From: Lachnospiraceae bacterium
Lineage (GTDB): Bacteria; Bacillota; Clostridia; Lachnospirales; Lachnospiraceae
Assembly: GCA_003979345.1 (NCBI GenBank)
Contig: RYVZ01000021.1
Coordinates: forward strand, 1-60,427
DNA: 60,427 bases
Direction of reading: 5' to 3'
The notes beneath the pieces are model-generated. The model saw only the letters and a list, made by a program, of their open reading frames with translations, was not told the DNA's origin and searched no databases. The position numbers and the translations under genes are program-made. The stretch's first letter is position 1; each line of letters opens with the position of its first letter. Shown here piece by piece: positions 8,184 through 16,533 of this stretch.

Positions 8184-8786
8184 GTGACAGAGCAGGAATT
8201 TGAGCAGGCGGTCATCCGGATCCGAAGCGGGGATAAGGACGGTCTCAAAGAGATTTATCTTGCATATGTCAGGTTCATCTATGCCGTGATTTATGAAATT
8301 TTACAAAGCAAAGAAAACACGGAAGATGTGACAAGCGAGTTTTTTATCAAACTGTGGGACGTGGCGGACCGGTATGAGCCGGGGCGCGGACACCGCGGTT
8401 ATTTAGCGACGATCGCGCGCAATATGGCGATTGATTTTATCAGAAAGCACCGCAGGGAGGATAGCAGTATTGACTTGGAGAGCAGGGACCTGGCGGGTCC
8501 GGGCAGTGCGCCCGCCAAAGAAAGCGCATCGGGCAGAACGACTGCCTCCGGTGCGGCGGGAAGTCCTGTGGAGGAAGAAGTCATCGGAAATATTGCGCTG
8601 CAGGAGGCGCTTGCCCTTTTGAAGGACGGGGAGCGCCAGATCATCAATATGAAGATTCTCGGCGATATGACGTTTCAGGAAATATCAGATACATTACATA
8701 TGCCAATGGGTACGGTGACATGGAAGTACCGCAATGCCATCGGCAAGTTAAGGAGGTGCGGCTATGAGCAGGGATTTGAAAAATGA
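8184..8786 (+). CDS. ECF-type RNA polymerase sigma factor
   Basis: A 200-aa sigma-70 family extracytoplasmic-function factor. Region 2 (about residues 20-90) includes NTEDVTSEFFIKLWD and the promoter-melting segment YLATIARNMAIDFIRKHRR. Region 4 (about 140-190) includes the helix-turn-helix MTFQEISDTLHMPMGTVTWK. The linker between them is low-complexity (PAKESASGRTTASGAAGSP). The GTG at 8184 is chosen because GGAAGGAGG lies 6-8 bp before it. The downstream gene overlaps by 23 bp and encodes a membrane protein, the classical sigma/anti-sigma layout. The stimulus is unknown. Confidence 0.9.
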   Translation: MTEQEFEQAVIRIRSGDKDGLKEIYLAYVRFIYAVIYEILQSKENTEDVTSEFFIKLWDVADRYEPGRGHRGYLATIARNMAIDFIRKHRREDSSIDLESRDLAGPGSAPAKESASGRTTASGAAGSPVEEEVIGNIALQEALALLKDGERQIINMKILGDMTFQEISDTLHMPMGTVTWKYRNAIGKLRRCGYEQGFEK

Positions 8787-9750
8787 ATACGTAGCAATGC
8801 TCGATCAGGAAATCCCGGATTTGTGGAGCCGTATCGAACCGAAGCTGACCGAAAAGACGGGAAAAAGCAGGATGTCCCAGACGGCAGGGATGCAGGAAGC
8901 GGGAACGCAGACAACAGATGCGCAGATAAATCAGACGCAGATCACACAGATGCAGGAAGCAGGAACACAGATTACAGGCGGACAGACTGTACGGCGGAAA
9001 AAGAGCGCGCGCAGGCGGTCGAAACGCAGTACGATCGCTGTCTTGGGTTCTCTCGCGGCGGCTTGTGTCTGTCTTGCACTCATTCTTCCGGCATGGAGAG
9101 GCAGTGAAAAGGGTTCTGACAGGTCAAATCAAATGGCTGCTGATAATACAGTAACAGATTATGTATCTGCGGATGAGGCAGCGAAGGGGGAGTCGGCGGA
9201 AAACGGCGGCATGCTGTTTGAAATGGAACCGGAAAGCAGTAGTGTGGAGGCAGGTTCGGCAGATGAGGATGTCATGAATTTCGATGCAAGTTCGGACGGA
9301 ACGCTTTCTGTTCAGGAAAGCATTTCAGACGATTCAGAGGAAGCGTCAGATTACGAAAGTAGCATTGCGCAGAGCCCGCAGGAAAATGACAAGGAGACAA
9401 TAGAAGCGCCGGCGGAGGAGGAAACAGATCAGATCGAAGATGCATCGGAGCCGGAGCCTGCGTATGAATGCAGGGGAGAAATCATAGATGCGTGGCGGAC
9501 GCAGGAGGGATTCTTTTACCGGATGGAACTGGCGGAAAATGTTGAAGGGTTTATGCCTGCCGGATCGGAAATCGTAATCTTTCAGAAAGCTGGGCTTTTC
9601 CCGGAACTGGGCGACATAAAGAATGCGGCATTGACGACTGGGTACAGCTACCGGGTCATTGTGGAGACGGAAGGGACGACATCGGCGGACGGAGAAATAC
9701 GGTATGCGCTGATGAGCTATGAGGAGGATGAGGACGGAAGTAACAGATGA
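8764..9750 (+). CDS. Probable membrane-bound anti-sigma factor
   Basis: A 328-aa protein with a short cytoplasmic N-terminus, one membrane segment (about residues 94-113, STIAVLGSLAAACVCLALIL) and a long acidic extracytoplasmic region. The N-terminal part would hold the sigma factor at the membrane; the outer part would sense the signal. I see no clear zinc-binding anti-sigma motif, so the role rests on topology and the 23-bp overlap with the sigma gene. Residues about 43-74 are Q/T-rich and contain two copies of MQEAGTQ 20 residues apart. The last ~100 residues look folded and may form a small beta domain. Confidence 0.7.
   Translation: MSRDLKNEYVAMLDQEIPDLWSRIEPKLTEKTGKSRMSQTAGMQEAGTQTTDAQINQTQITQMQEAGTQITGGQTVRRKKSARRRSKRSTIAVLGSLAAACVCLALILPAWRGSEKGSDRSNQMAADNTVTDYVSADEAAKGESAENGGMLFEMEPESSSVEAGSADEDVMNFDASSDGTLSVQESISDDSEEASDYESSIAQSPQENDKETIEAPAEEETDQIEDASEPEPAYECRGEIIDAWRTQEGFFYRMELAENVEGFMPAGSEIVIFQKAGLFPELGDIKNAALTTGYSYRVIVETEGTTSADGEIRYALMSYEEDEDGSNR
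8890..8979 (+). repeat. In-frame 60-bp tandem repeat in the anti-sigma gene
   Basis: The segment starting ATGCAGGAAGCGGGAACGCA at 8890 recurs at 8950 with few changes. One full and one half unit are present. The unit is a multiple of three, so copy-number change would keep the frame and only lengthen the Q/T-rich cytoplasmic stretch. Confidence 0.65.
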
Positions 9751-9884
9751 TGATAAGATGACGCCGTGAAAGAACTATAGTTTGATTCGCGGCGAAATGA
9801 TGACAGGAGGCGAAAACTGTGGTCTGCCTGTTAATCGTGCTTTATGCTGCTTTCCGCAGATAAGCCGCAGGGGGGGAGTGTCAG

Positions 9885-10742
9885 TTATGGGCGGTCGTCC
9901 GTAAGTCTGTGGAAGCATTCTTCATAAAGTGATTTTGTCTGCCTCAGAACATGTACCGGTACTTCGCCAAATGGGAAGCCGTCCGCAGTCCGGTGTGCGG
10001 TCAGCCAGTTTCTAAGAAACTGCTTATCGAAGGATGGCGGTTCTTGACCGGCTTTGTGACGATCCGCGTCCCAATATCTGCTGGAGTCGGGAGTGAATAT
10101 CTCGTCTGCCAAAACCAATTCTCCGCGTGCGTTTCGCCCGAATTCAAACTTTGCGTCGGCGATGATAAGTCCTTTAGAAAGCGCATAGGCGCTGCATGTC
10201 TGATAAAGCTCCATACAGATTTTCTGAATATGCTCAGCCGTTTCGACGCCAAAAAACGATGCGGCTTCCTGTATACTGATGTATTCGTCGTGTCCGATAT
10301 CATGTTTTCGCGCGGGCGTGAGGACGGGCTGCTCCAACCGCTGTGCGAGATCATAGGAACCGCGCAGCCTGATCCCGCAGAAGTCTTCGCCTTTCTGATA
10401 GGCGTTCCACATACTTCCGAATAAATATCCCCGCACAACGAACTCGAAGGGAAGCATGTCCAGTTTTTCGACGAGAACGGTACGATCTCTGAAATATTCT
10501 TTTTGAAAAAAGGAAGGCATTGCTTCCAATCTGTCGTCCATGATATGATTCGGCACGATCGCGCGGGTTCTGCGAAACCAAAAGTTCGATAATTGATTCA
10601 GAATGATGCCCTTTCCGTCGACCGGAACGGGCAATATGCTGTCAAATGCAGAGATCCGGTCCGTTGTCACGATGACAAGACGCCCGTCTGAAAGATCATA
10701 AATTTCTCTGACTTTTCCACTATAAACAGGTGTATATTCCAT
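9885..10742 (-). CDS. purC: Phosphoribosylaminoimidazole-succinocarboxamide synthase
   Basis: SAICAR synthase joins aspartate to CAIR with ATP in de novo purine synthesis. The 285-aa length fits the family. Recognisable motifs from the N-terminus are YSGKVREIYD, TTDRISAFD, GKGIILNQLSNFWF, the later VVRGYLFGS, and LSKGLIIADAKFEFG, where the family binds nucleotide and magnesium. The ATG is preceded by GGAGGA on the minus strand. It stands alone, without other pur genes beside it, convergent with the sigma/anti-sigma operon. The 130-bp gap between them holds a 14-codon reading frame that I do not call a gene. Confidence 0.94.
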   Translation of the reverse strand: MEYTPVYSGKVREIYDLSDGRLVIVTTDRISAFDSILPVPVDGKGIILNQLSNFWFRRTRAIVPNHIMDDRLEAMPSFFQKEYFRDRTVLVEKLDMLPFEFVVRGYLFGSMWNAYQKGEDFCGIRLRGSYDLAQRLEQPVLTPARKHDIGHDEYISIQEAASFFGVETAEHIQKICMELYQTCSAYALSKGLIIADAKFEFGRNARGELVLADEIFTPDSSRYWDADRHKAGQEPPSFDKQFLRNWLTAHRTADGFPFGEVPVHVLRQTKSLYEECFHRLTDDRP

Positions 10743-10794
10743 AAAAATCCTCCATGCCGCAGTGCTTGTTGTGAGTTTTGAGCTTCTCGTTTCA

Positions 10795-11637
10795 TCAGCT
10801 GTCTGTGCCGCTGGCGGCCGCTTTTCGCGCGATCAGCGTATCCATGCAGTGTTTGTGCGGAATGCCGCCGCTTGTGCAGTCGAAGATTTCTTCTTTGCAG
10901 ATATCAAACAGCCAGTCGTGGTAATAACCGAATAATTCGCCGGAAAACCAGGGATGTCTTTTTTCTTCGTCACGCGAACGGTCGGGGGCGCGGTTGATAA
11001 ACGGTTTTTTCACAAATACATTCAGTGCATTTAATCCGATTTCGGAGGTATGCGATTTTAAGCTGTTACAAAATTCTTCCCGCATGGCTGGCGGCAGAAA
11101 ATGCAGCACGCCGCTGCTGAAAATAATGTCATATTCCGTATCAGGGCGGTAGTCAAACAGATCTGCCTTAAAAAAGGTAACTTCGGTCTGATTGTGATCG
11201 GCAAGTTTTTTTGCTTTTTCAATCCCCTGTTTGGAAATGTCAAAGGCGGTCACCATGTAGCCGCATTTGGAAAAAAATACCGCATCCTTTCCCTCACCGC
11301 AGCCGATATCCAGCACACGGTAGGGTTTGACCGGCGGTAGGAGCTTCATGATATCATAGCAGATCCGGTTTGGCATAAGTCCCCAGTAATAACCTTCCGC
11401 ATGATACCGGCTGTCGTAATCGGCTGCCACACTGGGGTAACCGAGCAATGCGTCAACAGTCGTGTTTAAGGCGGAAGCCAGTTTCGGAAGCATTTCGATG
11501 TCGGGGTATGCGGTTCCGTTTTCCCATTTTGATACGGACTGAAACGAGATGTTTAGGGATTTGGCAAGCTGTGCCTGGGTAAGTCCCAGTTCCTTGCGTT
11601 TTTTATTGATCACTTCTCCTGTTTTCAAATGATCCAT
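10795..11637 (-). CDS. HTH (XRE-type) and SAM-methyltransferase fusion protein
   Basis: A 280-aa two-domain protein. Residues about 5-60 are a Cro/C1-type helix-turn-helix (LTQAQLAKSLNISFQSVSKWE). About 95-235 form a class I methyltransferase with the SAM-binding VLDIGCGEGKDAVFFSKCG and a DIIFSSGVLHFL segment near motif IV, resembling TehB/UbiE-type enzymes. The ATG at 11637 has an AAAGGAG site; an upstream ATG at 11712 lacks one. It could be a regulator whose binding responds to SAM or a toxic small molecule, or an enzyme controlling its own gene. The substrate is unknown. It ends 52 bp before purC, both on the minus strand. Confidence 0.8.
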   Translation of the reverse strand: MDHLKTGEVINKKRKELGLTQAQLAKSLNISFQSVSKWENGTAYPDIEMLPKLASALNTTVDALLGYPSVAADYDSRYHAEGYYWGLMPNRICYDIMKLLPPVKPYRVLDIGCGEGKDAVFFSKCGYMVTAFDISKQGIEKAKKLADHNQTEVTFFKADLFDYRPDTEYDIIFSSGVLHFLPPAMREEFCNSLKSHTSEIGLNALNVFVKKPFINRAPDRSRDEEKRHPWFSGELFGYYHDWLFDICKEEIFDCTSGGIPHKHCMDTLIARKAAASGTDS

Positions 11638-11880
11638 GACGGCTCCTTTACTGTGAGTTGTTTTTGGGTGTTTCTCAATTACCGGAGTTATATATGCTGT
11701 GTTCCTGCGCATTGCTTTGTTACGTGTTCATTTTAATATCATTGGTCATGGAATACAATAACGCGTCGGGGGAATCCGGACGGCAAATTCGCCCGGAGGT
11801 TGAAACGCGGATCTTCGGACGGATTGGGATAGGAATAGGGATGATGCAAAACTGTAGGAAAGGAACAAGGCAGGATGAGC
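11638..11880. other. Divergent intergenic region upstream of the methyltransferase fusion
   Basis: About 240 bp between the divergently read fusion gene and the promoter at 11881. It must hold the minus-strand promoter of the fusion gene, but I cannot pick a convincing -35/-10 pair. No repeat or RNA gene is apparent. Confidence 0.3.
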
Positions 11881-11909
11881 TTGACAACGCACTTAAAATA
11901 CAATATACC
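11881..11909 (+). promoter_or_regulatory. Promoter upstream of the DNA glycosylase
   Basis: TTGACA (11881-11886) and TATACC (11904-11909) are 17 bp apart. The site points towards the DNA glycosylase gene and would give a leader of roughly 190 nt. Confidence 0.55.
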
Positions 11910-11947
11910 ACTACATAGAGATCAGTACGGATTTGTAGACGGCATTG

Positions 11948-12169
11948 ATGGAGGAATCATTGTGCGGCTGTGTCAGAAGGGGAGATTTCAGGCATGGGAC
12001 AAAACGGTTCTTTATTCCGGAAGTGGATATAGAGATCATCACGCCGCACAGGGAAAATGTGGAACGGTTGTTAAGGGCTGTCAACGACCCGGGGGGAGAC
12101 ACGAATGTATCTGGAATACGGAAAAAGAGAAACCGAATACTTAAAAAGCAGGGACAAGCGTCTTGCTGA
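11948..12169 (+). other. Possible small or decayed reading frame in the glycosylase leader
   Basis: A 73-codon frame whose middle (FFIPEVDIEIITPHRENVER) reads like genuine protein. It has no clear ribosome binding site and runs out of frame into the DNA glycosylase gene. A second frame over 11875-12144 also has protein-like stretches, so a frameshifted gene remnant is possible. No family recognised. Confidence 0.25.
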
Positions 12170-12755
12170 AGCAATCGACCGGATTGGTCATGTCAACCGG
12201 ACGGTTGATACGGATCTGTTTGCCGCGGTCGTTCATCAGATCATGGCGCAGCAGATCTCAACTGCCGCGCAGGAGACTTTATGGAAGCGGTTGGCTGACA
12301 AGGTTGGCAGCGTGAACGCGGACAGCATTCTTTCTCTTGGCAGTGAGGAATTGCAGAGCGTCGGCATGAGTTTCCGGAAAGTCGAATATATCCGGGATTT
12401 TGCCGGGAAGGTAAAGTGCGGTGAATTTGAGATAGATGCGCTTTGGCAGATGAGCGATGAAGATGTGATAAAGGCGTTGTCCTCGCTGAGAGGAGTCGGT
12501 GTATGGACAGCGGAAATGTTGATGATATTCTGTATGCAGAGGCCGGACATCGTGAGTTTTGGCGATCTGGCGATCCTGCGCGGCATGCGCATGCTTTACC
12601 GCCACCGAAGCATTGACCGTGTGAGATTCGAGAAGTACCGCAGGCGCTATTCGCCGTGCGGGACGGTCGCAAGCCTGTATCTGTGGGCGATTGCGGGCGG
12701 CGCCCTTCCGGAACTGACCGACCCGGCTCCGAAAAAGTTTTCCAAAACCCCATAA
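12105..12755 (+). CDS. HhH-GPD DNA glycosylase (3-methyladenine glycosylase-like)
   Basis: A 216-aa base-excision repair enzyme of the AlkA/HhH-GPD superfamily. It removes alkylated bases by cleaving the N-glycosidic bond. VHQIMAQQISTAAQ opens the domain; LSSLRGVGVWTAEMLMIF is the helix-hairpin-helix that grips the DNA backbone; SFGDLAILRG carries the catalytic aspartate (about Asp154). It lacks the N-terminal beta domain of E. coli AlkA, like many short bacterial 3-methyladenine glycosylases. The lack of a Cys-rich C-terminus rules out an EndoIII/MutY iron-sulphur cluster. The ATG follows GGGGGGAG. Confidence 0.85.
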   Translation: MYLEYGKRETEYLKSRDKRLAEAIDRIGHVNRTVDTDLFAAVVHQIMAQQISTAAQETLWKRLADKVGSVNADSILSLGSEELQSVGMSFRKVEYIRDFAGKVKCGEFEIDALWQMSDEDVIKALSSLRGVGVWTAEMLMIFCMQRPDIVSFGDLAILRGMRMLYRHRSIDRVRFEKYRRRYSPCGTVASLYLWAIAGGALPELTDPAPKKFSKTP

Positions 12756-12819
12756 ATCCCTCCCGACTCGTGCGTATCTGTTATAGATGACAGGAAATAC
12801 ACGGAAAAGGGAGGGATTT
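12754..12819 (+). promoter_or_regulatory. Inverted repeat that would mask the ribosome binding site of the VWA lipoprotein
   Basis: AAATCCCTCCC (12754-12764), overlapping the glycosylase stop codon, is an exact complement of GGGAGGGATTT (12809-12819), which contains the only ribosome binding site of the next gene. In a read-through transcript the 11-bp pairing would hide it. In a transcript started between the arms it would not. Confidence 0.6.
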
Positions 12820-12823
12820 GTAT

Positions 12824-14968
12824 ATGAAAAAGAGAATTGGAATGGGAAAGAAAACAGCTGCAATAGGACTTGGAATTTGTATGATGGCAGGAATGCTAAG
12901 CGGATGCGGAAATAGTAAAGGACAAGATCGTGGGAGCGCGCCCTCCGACAGCGGCAATACAAATCTGGCACAAAACACGCAGCCGGATACGGCTCCTGAA
13001 CAGTATGAGGGAGTGGAAAATCATTCGGGCGGAACCGACAGCAAAAATTCTGGGACGGATATTGGGTCAGCGCCTGCCGAAGATGGCGGATACACGGATG
13101 ATATGCTATACAATACGGATGTTTCCTGTGACGAGGCGCCGTATGGTTCCTACGGTTATCTGCCGGAACCGCCCTATGCAGGCGGTCAGGAATATGGGGA
13201 GGAATATTCCGAGATCACGGAAAATGCGTTTGTCAGCGTGCGGGAGGAGCCGCTTTCCACGTTTTCGGCGGACGTTGATACGGCGTCCTACAGCAATCTG
13301 CGCCGAATGATCATGAGCGGGTGGGCATCATGGGATATTCCGGCGGACAGCATCCGTATTGAAGAGATGCTCAATTATTTTCGCTATGATTATCATGGAC
13401 CGCGGCAGGGGGAACCGTTTGGCGTCAATACGGAAATAGCTGCCTGTCCGTGGAATGAAGACAGTTATCTGATGCAGATCGGGTTACAGACAGAGGCGAT
13501 CGACTTTTCCGATGCGGCGCCCTCGAATCTCGTTTTTTTGATCGATGTTTCCGGTTCTATGTATGATGCGGATAAGCTGCCGCTTCTTCAGCAGTCTTTT
13601 GCGATGCTGGCGGCGAACTTAACGTCGAAGGACCGCGTATCGATCGTGACGTATGCGGGCGAGGATGAGGTCGTGCTGACAGGAGCGAAAGGAAATGAGA
13701 CGGACCGGATCGTCGATGCCTTGAATGCTTTAGAAGCAAGCGGTTCCACGAATGGCAGTGCAGGAATTATAACGGCATATTCAATTGCGCAGGATTATTT
13801 TATCGAGGGAGGCAACAACCGGATCATCCTTGCTACGGACGGCGACCTGAATGTGGGACTCACAACTATAGATGAATTGGAGCGCCTTGTGGAAACGGAA
13901 AGAGAAAGCGGCATCTTTTTATCCGTGCTTGGCTTTGGAACCGGAAATATCAAGGACAACCGGATGGAGACGCTTGCGGATAAAGGAAACGGGAATTATG
14001 CGTATATTGATTCTTTAACCGAGGCAAAAAAGGTGCTTGTCGAGGAGCTGGGGGCAACGATCGTCACAGTGGCGAAGGATGTCAAGCTTCAGGTGGAATT
14101 CAACAGCGATATCGTGAGTGAGTACCGCCTGATCGGATATGAGAACAGGGCGCTTGCGGCAGAAGATTTTGCGGATGATGCGAAAGATGCAGGAGAAGTC
14201 GGAGCCGGGCACAGCGTGACCGCGCTCTATGAAATCCGTCTTGTACGCGGGGATATGCGTTCTGCGCTGGATGGAGGAAACGTGGCTGCGTTACACGTCC
14301 GCTGCAAAAAGCCGGACGGCGACCGGAGCGTACAGTTTGATTATGAGATCGGACGAGAGAGCTATCGAAGAACACCATCCGATGATATCAGGTTTGCATC
14401 CTTGGTAGCGGCGTTCGGCATGGTGCTCAGACAGAGTGAATATTGCGGGAATATGAGCCTTCAGGATGTATTGGAATTTGCCCGTGATATCGATCCGGAT
14501 GGGGACGAATACAAAGCGGAGTTCGTAGAAATGATGGAAATATTGAAGATCAATGATGACGTGGCAAGGGAATGGCAGGACACGGACGAAAACGACGCGT
14601 GGGGTCTGACGCTCAGCGTGAAAGACGTAACCCAAACGGGCTGCACGGTCGTCTATGAACAGCACGGCGGAGCGCCCTCCGGCGTGGAACTTAACACCGG
14701 AAGCTGGTACCGGATCGATAAAAAAGAACAGGACGAATGGGTGGCGGTACCGTATGCGGAGGGCGTCGGCGGGGATATGGATATTGCGTGGGACGACGTA
14801 GCATGGATCATTCCGCTGGAGGGAAGCGCAGAGTTTGAAGAAAACTGGAGCTATCTGTACGGAGAACTGCCGCCGGGAACGTACCGCATTATCAAAGAGA
14901 TCACGGATTTTCGCGGCACCGGGGACTATGATGAGAAGGAGTATGATGCGGAGTTTCTAATTCCGTGA
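12824..14968 (+). CDS. VWA-domain lipoprotein (YfbK-like)
   Basis: A 714-aa surface lipoprotein. The signal peptide ends in a lipobox-like MLSGCG, so the mature protein should be lipid-anchored at Cys28. A Gly/Asn/Ser-rich linker of ~90 residues follows. Next come a VWA_N-type segment (NAFVSVREEPLSTFSADVDT), a von Willebrand A domain (about 220-395) with the metal-ion site DVSGSMYD and ATDGD, and a DUF3520-like C-terminal part. YfbK relatives have this order. The domain suggests metal-dependent protein binding at the cell surface. The start at ATG 12824 has GGGAGGG upstream. Its neighbours are unrelated. Confidence 0.85.
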   Translation: MKKRIGMGKKTAAIGLGICMMAGMLSGCGNSKGQDRGSAPSDSGNTNLAQNTQPDTAPEQYEGVENHSGGTDSKNSGTDIGSAPAEDGGYTDDMLYNTDVSCDEAPYGSYGYLPEPPYAGGQEYGEEYSEITENAFVSVREEPLSTFSADVDTASYSNLRRMIMSGWASWDIPADSIRIEEMLNYFRYDYHGPRQGEPFGVNTEIAACPWNEDSYLMQIGLQTEAIDFSDAAPSNLVFLIDVSGSMYDADKLPLLQQSFAMLAANLTSKDRVSIVTYAGEDEVVLTGAKGNETDRIVDALNALEASGSTNGSAGIITAYSIAQDYFIEGGNNRIILATDGDLNVGLTTIDELERLVETERESGIFLSVLGFGTGNIKDNRMETLADKGNGNYAYIDSLTEAKKVLVEELGATIVTVAKDVKLQVEFNSDIVSEYRLIGYENRALAAEDFADDAKDAGEVGAGHSVTALYEIRLVRGDMRSALDGGNVAALHVRCKKPDGDRSVQFDYEIGRESYRRTPSDDIRFASLVAAFGMVLRQSEYCGNMSLQDVLEFARDIDPDGDEYKAEFVEMMEILKINDDVAREWQDTDENDAWGLTLSVKDVTQTGCTVVYEQHGGAPSGVELNTGSWYRIDKKEQDEWVAVPYAEGVGGDMDIAWDDVAWIIPLEGSAEFEENWSYLYGELPPGTYRIIKEITDFRGTGDYDEKEYDAEFLIP

Positions 14969-15048
14969 GTGCTGCTGCCGACTTTTGGGCAGGCGTTAGA
15001 CGTCTGTGCCGGGATAGCGAAATTAAGAAAAACGGGGTAAAAAAAGGA

Positions 15049-15104
15049 TTGACAAAAAGGAGTATTCATATATAATATTTGTTATATAACAATTGTTATA
15101 ACAA
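15049..15104 (+). promoter_or_regulatory. TetR-operon promoter and overlapping palindromic operator
   Basis: TTGACA (15049-15054) and TATAAT (15071-15076) are 16 bp apart. Immediately downstream, 15079-15104 is built of overlapping perfect palindromes: TTGTTATATAACAA (15079-15092), TATAACAATTGTTATA (15085-15100) and TTGTTATAACAA (15093-15104). This covers the expected transcription start and is a textbook site for a TetR dimer or dimer pair. Confidence 0.75.
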
Positions 15105-15151
15105 GACGGAACAGGACGCCGGGTGAAACGAAAACAAAGGGGGACAACCGT

Positions 15152-15718
15152 ATGCCGCCGAAAGCGAAGATCACAAAAGAAATGATCGTGGATGCGGGGG
15201 TTGAACTGGTGCGGGAGAGCGGGATAGAACATGTAAATGCCCGGGCCGTTGCAGAGAGACTTGGATGCTCCACACAGCCCGTCATGTATCACTTTCAGAC
15301 GATCGAAGAGATGAAGAGGGCAATTTATGATAAAGCGGATGCGCATCACACCGCATATCTGACGGACATTCATGGTGAGAAGCCGATGTTGGAGATCGGG
15401 CTTTCCTATATTCGTTTTGCGCAAAAGGAAAAGCAGCTTTTTCGGCTGCTTTTCCAGTCCGACGGCTTTTCGGAAAAAAATATGAACGATCTGATCAGCG
15501 CGGAGGAACTGCGCCCGATCCTTGCCGTTCTTGAAGAAGCGGCGTCTGTCGGTGAAGAGCAGGCAAAAACCATATTCCGGCTGCTGTTTTTGACGGTTCA
15601 CGGCTATGCCGCCATGTTTGCAAACAATGACATGGAATATGACGAAGCTGCGGTTGCGGCGGATCTTGTGCGCGCGTATGAAGGCGCCTGCCACGTTTCA
15701 AAGGAGAAAAGACCATGA
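15152..15718 (+). CDS. TetR/AcrR-family transcriptional regulator
   Basis: A 188-aa regulator with an N-terminal helix-turn-helix (about residues 10-55: ITKEMIVDAGVELVRESG, then RAVAERLGCSTQPVMYHF) and an all-helical ligand and dimer domain. A GGGGGAC site precedes the ATG. Its stop overlaps the start of the CPBP protease gene by 4 bp, so the two are co-translated and probably co-repressed through the palindromes just upstream. The ligand is unknown. Confidence 0.88.
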   Translation: MPPKAKITKEMIVDAGVELVRESGIEHVNARAVAERLGCSTQPVMYHFQTIEEMKRAIYDKADAHHTAYLTDIHGEKPMLEIGLSYIRFAQKEKQLFRLLFQSDGFSEKNMNDLISAEELRPILAVLEEAASVGEEQAKTIFRLLFLTVHGYAAMFANNDMEYDEAAVAADLVRAYEGACHVSKEKRP

Positions 15719-16452
15719 CCCGTTTTTATCAAAAGAAAGAACTTGCATTTGCCATTGTGTGGATCGTTCTGTATGTATTCCTGCTAAGCGCAGCGGACCA
15801 GCTCTCTGCTGCGCTTGGATGTGCCAAGATCGTTACGGCGCCTCTTTGCGTGGTTTTGACGGTTTTTCTTTTTGGCTGGATAAAACAGAACGATCTGACT
15901 GAGAAATACGGGCTTGGAAAGGTAACGATCGATTTCAAAAAGTATCTGTATTTCCTGCCTCTTGTCCTGATCGCTTCCACAAATCTCTGGCGCGGAGTGA
16001 CCCTGAATATGTCTGTTTTGGAGAGTGCGCTCTATGTGGTCAGCATGCTGTGCGTGGGATTTCTGGAAGAAGTTATTTTCCGCGGATTTCTGTTCAAGGC
16101 GTTATGCAGGGACGGTGTGAAGAAAGCAGTCGTCATTTCGAGCCTCACGTTCGGGATCGGGCATATCGTCAACCTCTTAAACGGCGCAGAACTGTTTTCG
16201 ACGTTATTACAGATCTGCTATGCGGCAGCGGTCGGTTTCCTGTTCACGATCATTTTTTTGCGGTCGAAGAGTCTGATTCCCTGTATCCTGACACATAGCG
16301 CGATCAACTCATTAAGCACGTTTGCATTCCAAGGCTCCAAAACGCTGGAGATGATTGCTGCCGCCGGATTAACCGTGGTATCCGTTCTTTATGCGTTATG
16401 GATAGAAAAAACAGATCGCGGCAGCGGGGATACGGATTCCTTGCAAAAATAG
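15715..16452 (+). CDS. CPBP-family intramembrane protease
   Basis: A 245-aa polytopic membrane protein of the CAAX protease and bacteriocin-processing (Abi) family. The three active-site motifs are present in order: EEVIFRG (Glu118-Glu119, Arg123), FGIGH (His150) and THSAIN (His194, Asn198). These form the glutamate-type intramembrane active site. Relatives process prenylated proteins, give bacteriocin self-immunity or act in phage defence. Here the only clue is translational coupling to a TetR regulator, which argues for an inducible stress or immunity role. About six to eight membrane segments are visible. Confidence 0.85.
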   Translation: MTRFYQKKELAFAIVWIVLYVFLLSAADQLSAALGCAKIVTAPLCVVLTVFLFGWIKQNDLTEKYGLGKVTIDFKKYLYFLPLVLIASTNLWRGVTLNMSVLESALYVVSMLCVGFLEEVIFRGFLFKALCRDGVKKAVVISSLTFGIGHIVNLLNGAELFSTLLQICYAAAVGFLFTIIFLRSKSLIPCILTHSAINSLSTFAFQGSKTLEMIAAAGLTVVSVLYALWIEKTDRGSGDTDSLQK

Positions 16453-16533
16453 GATTTGCCTCTGTCTTTTTGATTGCTTTTATATGTCGTATCCTGTAAA
16501 ATAAGAGTATCGTTATCTGGCAGGGGGCGGGAT

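Noticed and set aside
7031..8248. 405-codon open frame on the minus strand
   Set aside because: It lies opposite the nucleoside phosphorylase gene, has no ribosome binding site, and its product is Cys/His/Arg-rich with no family resemblance. It is a shadow of the real gene's codon bias.
9819..9863. 14-codon hydrophobic peptide gene with a strong AGGAGG
   Set aside because: Too short to separate from chance. It lies between convergent genes with no supporting context, so it is left out of the gene list.
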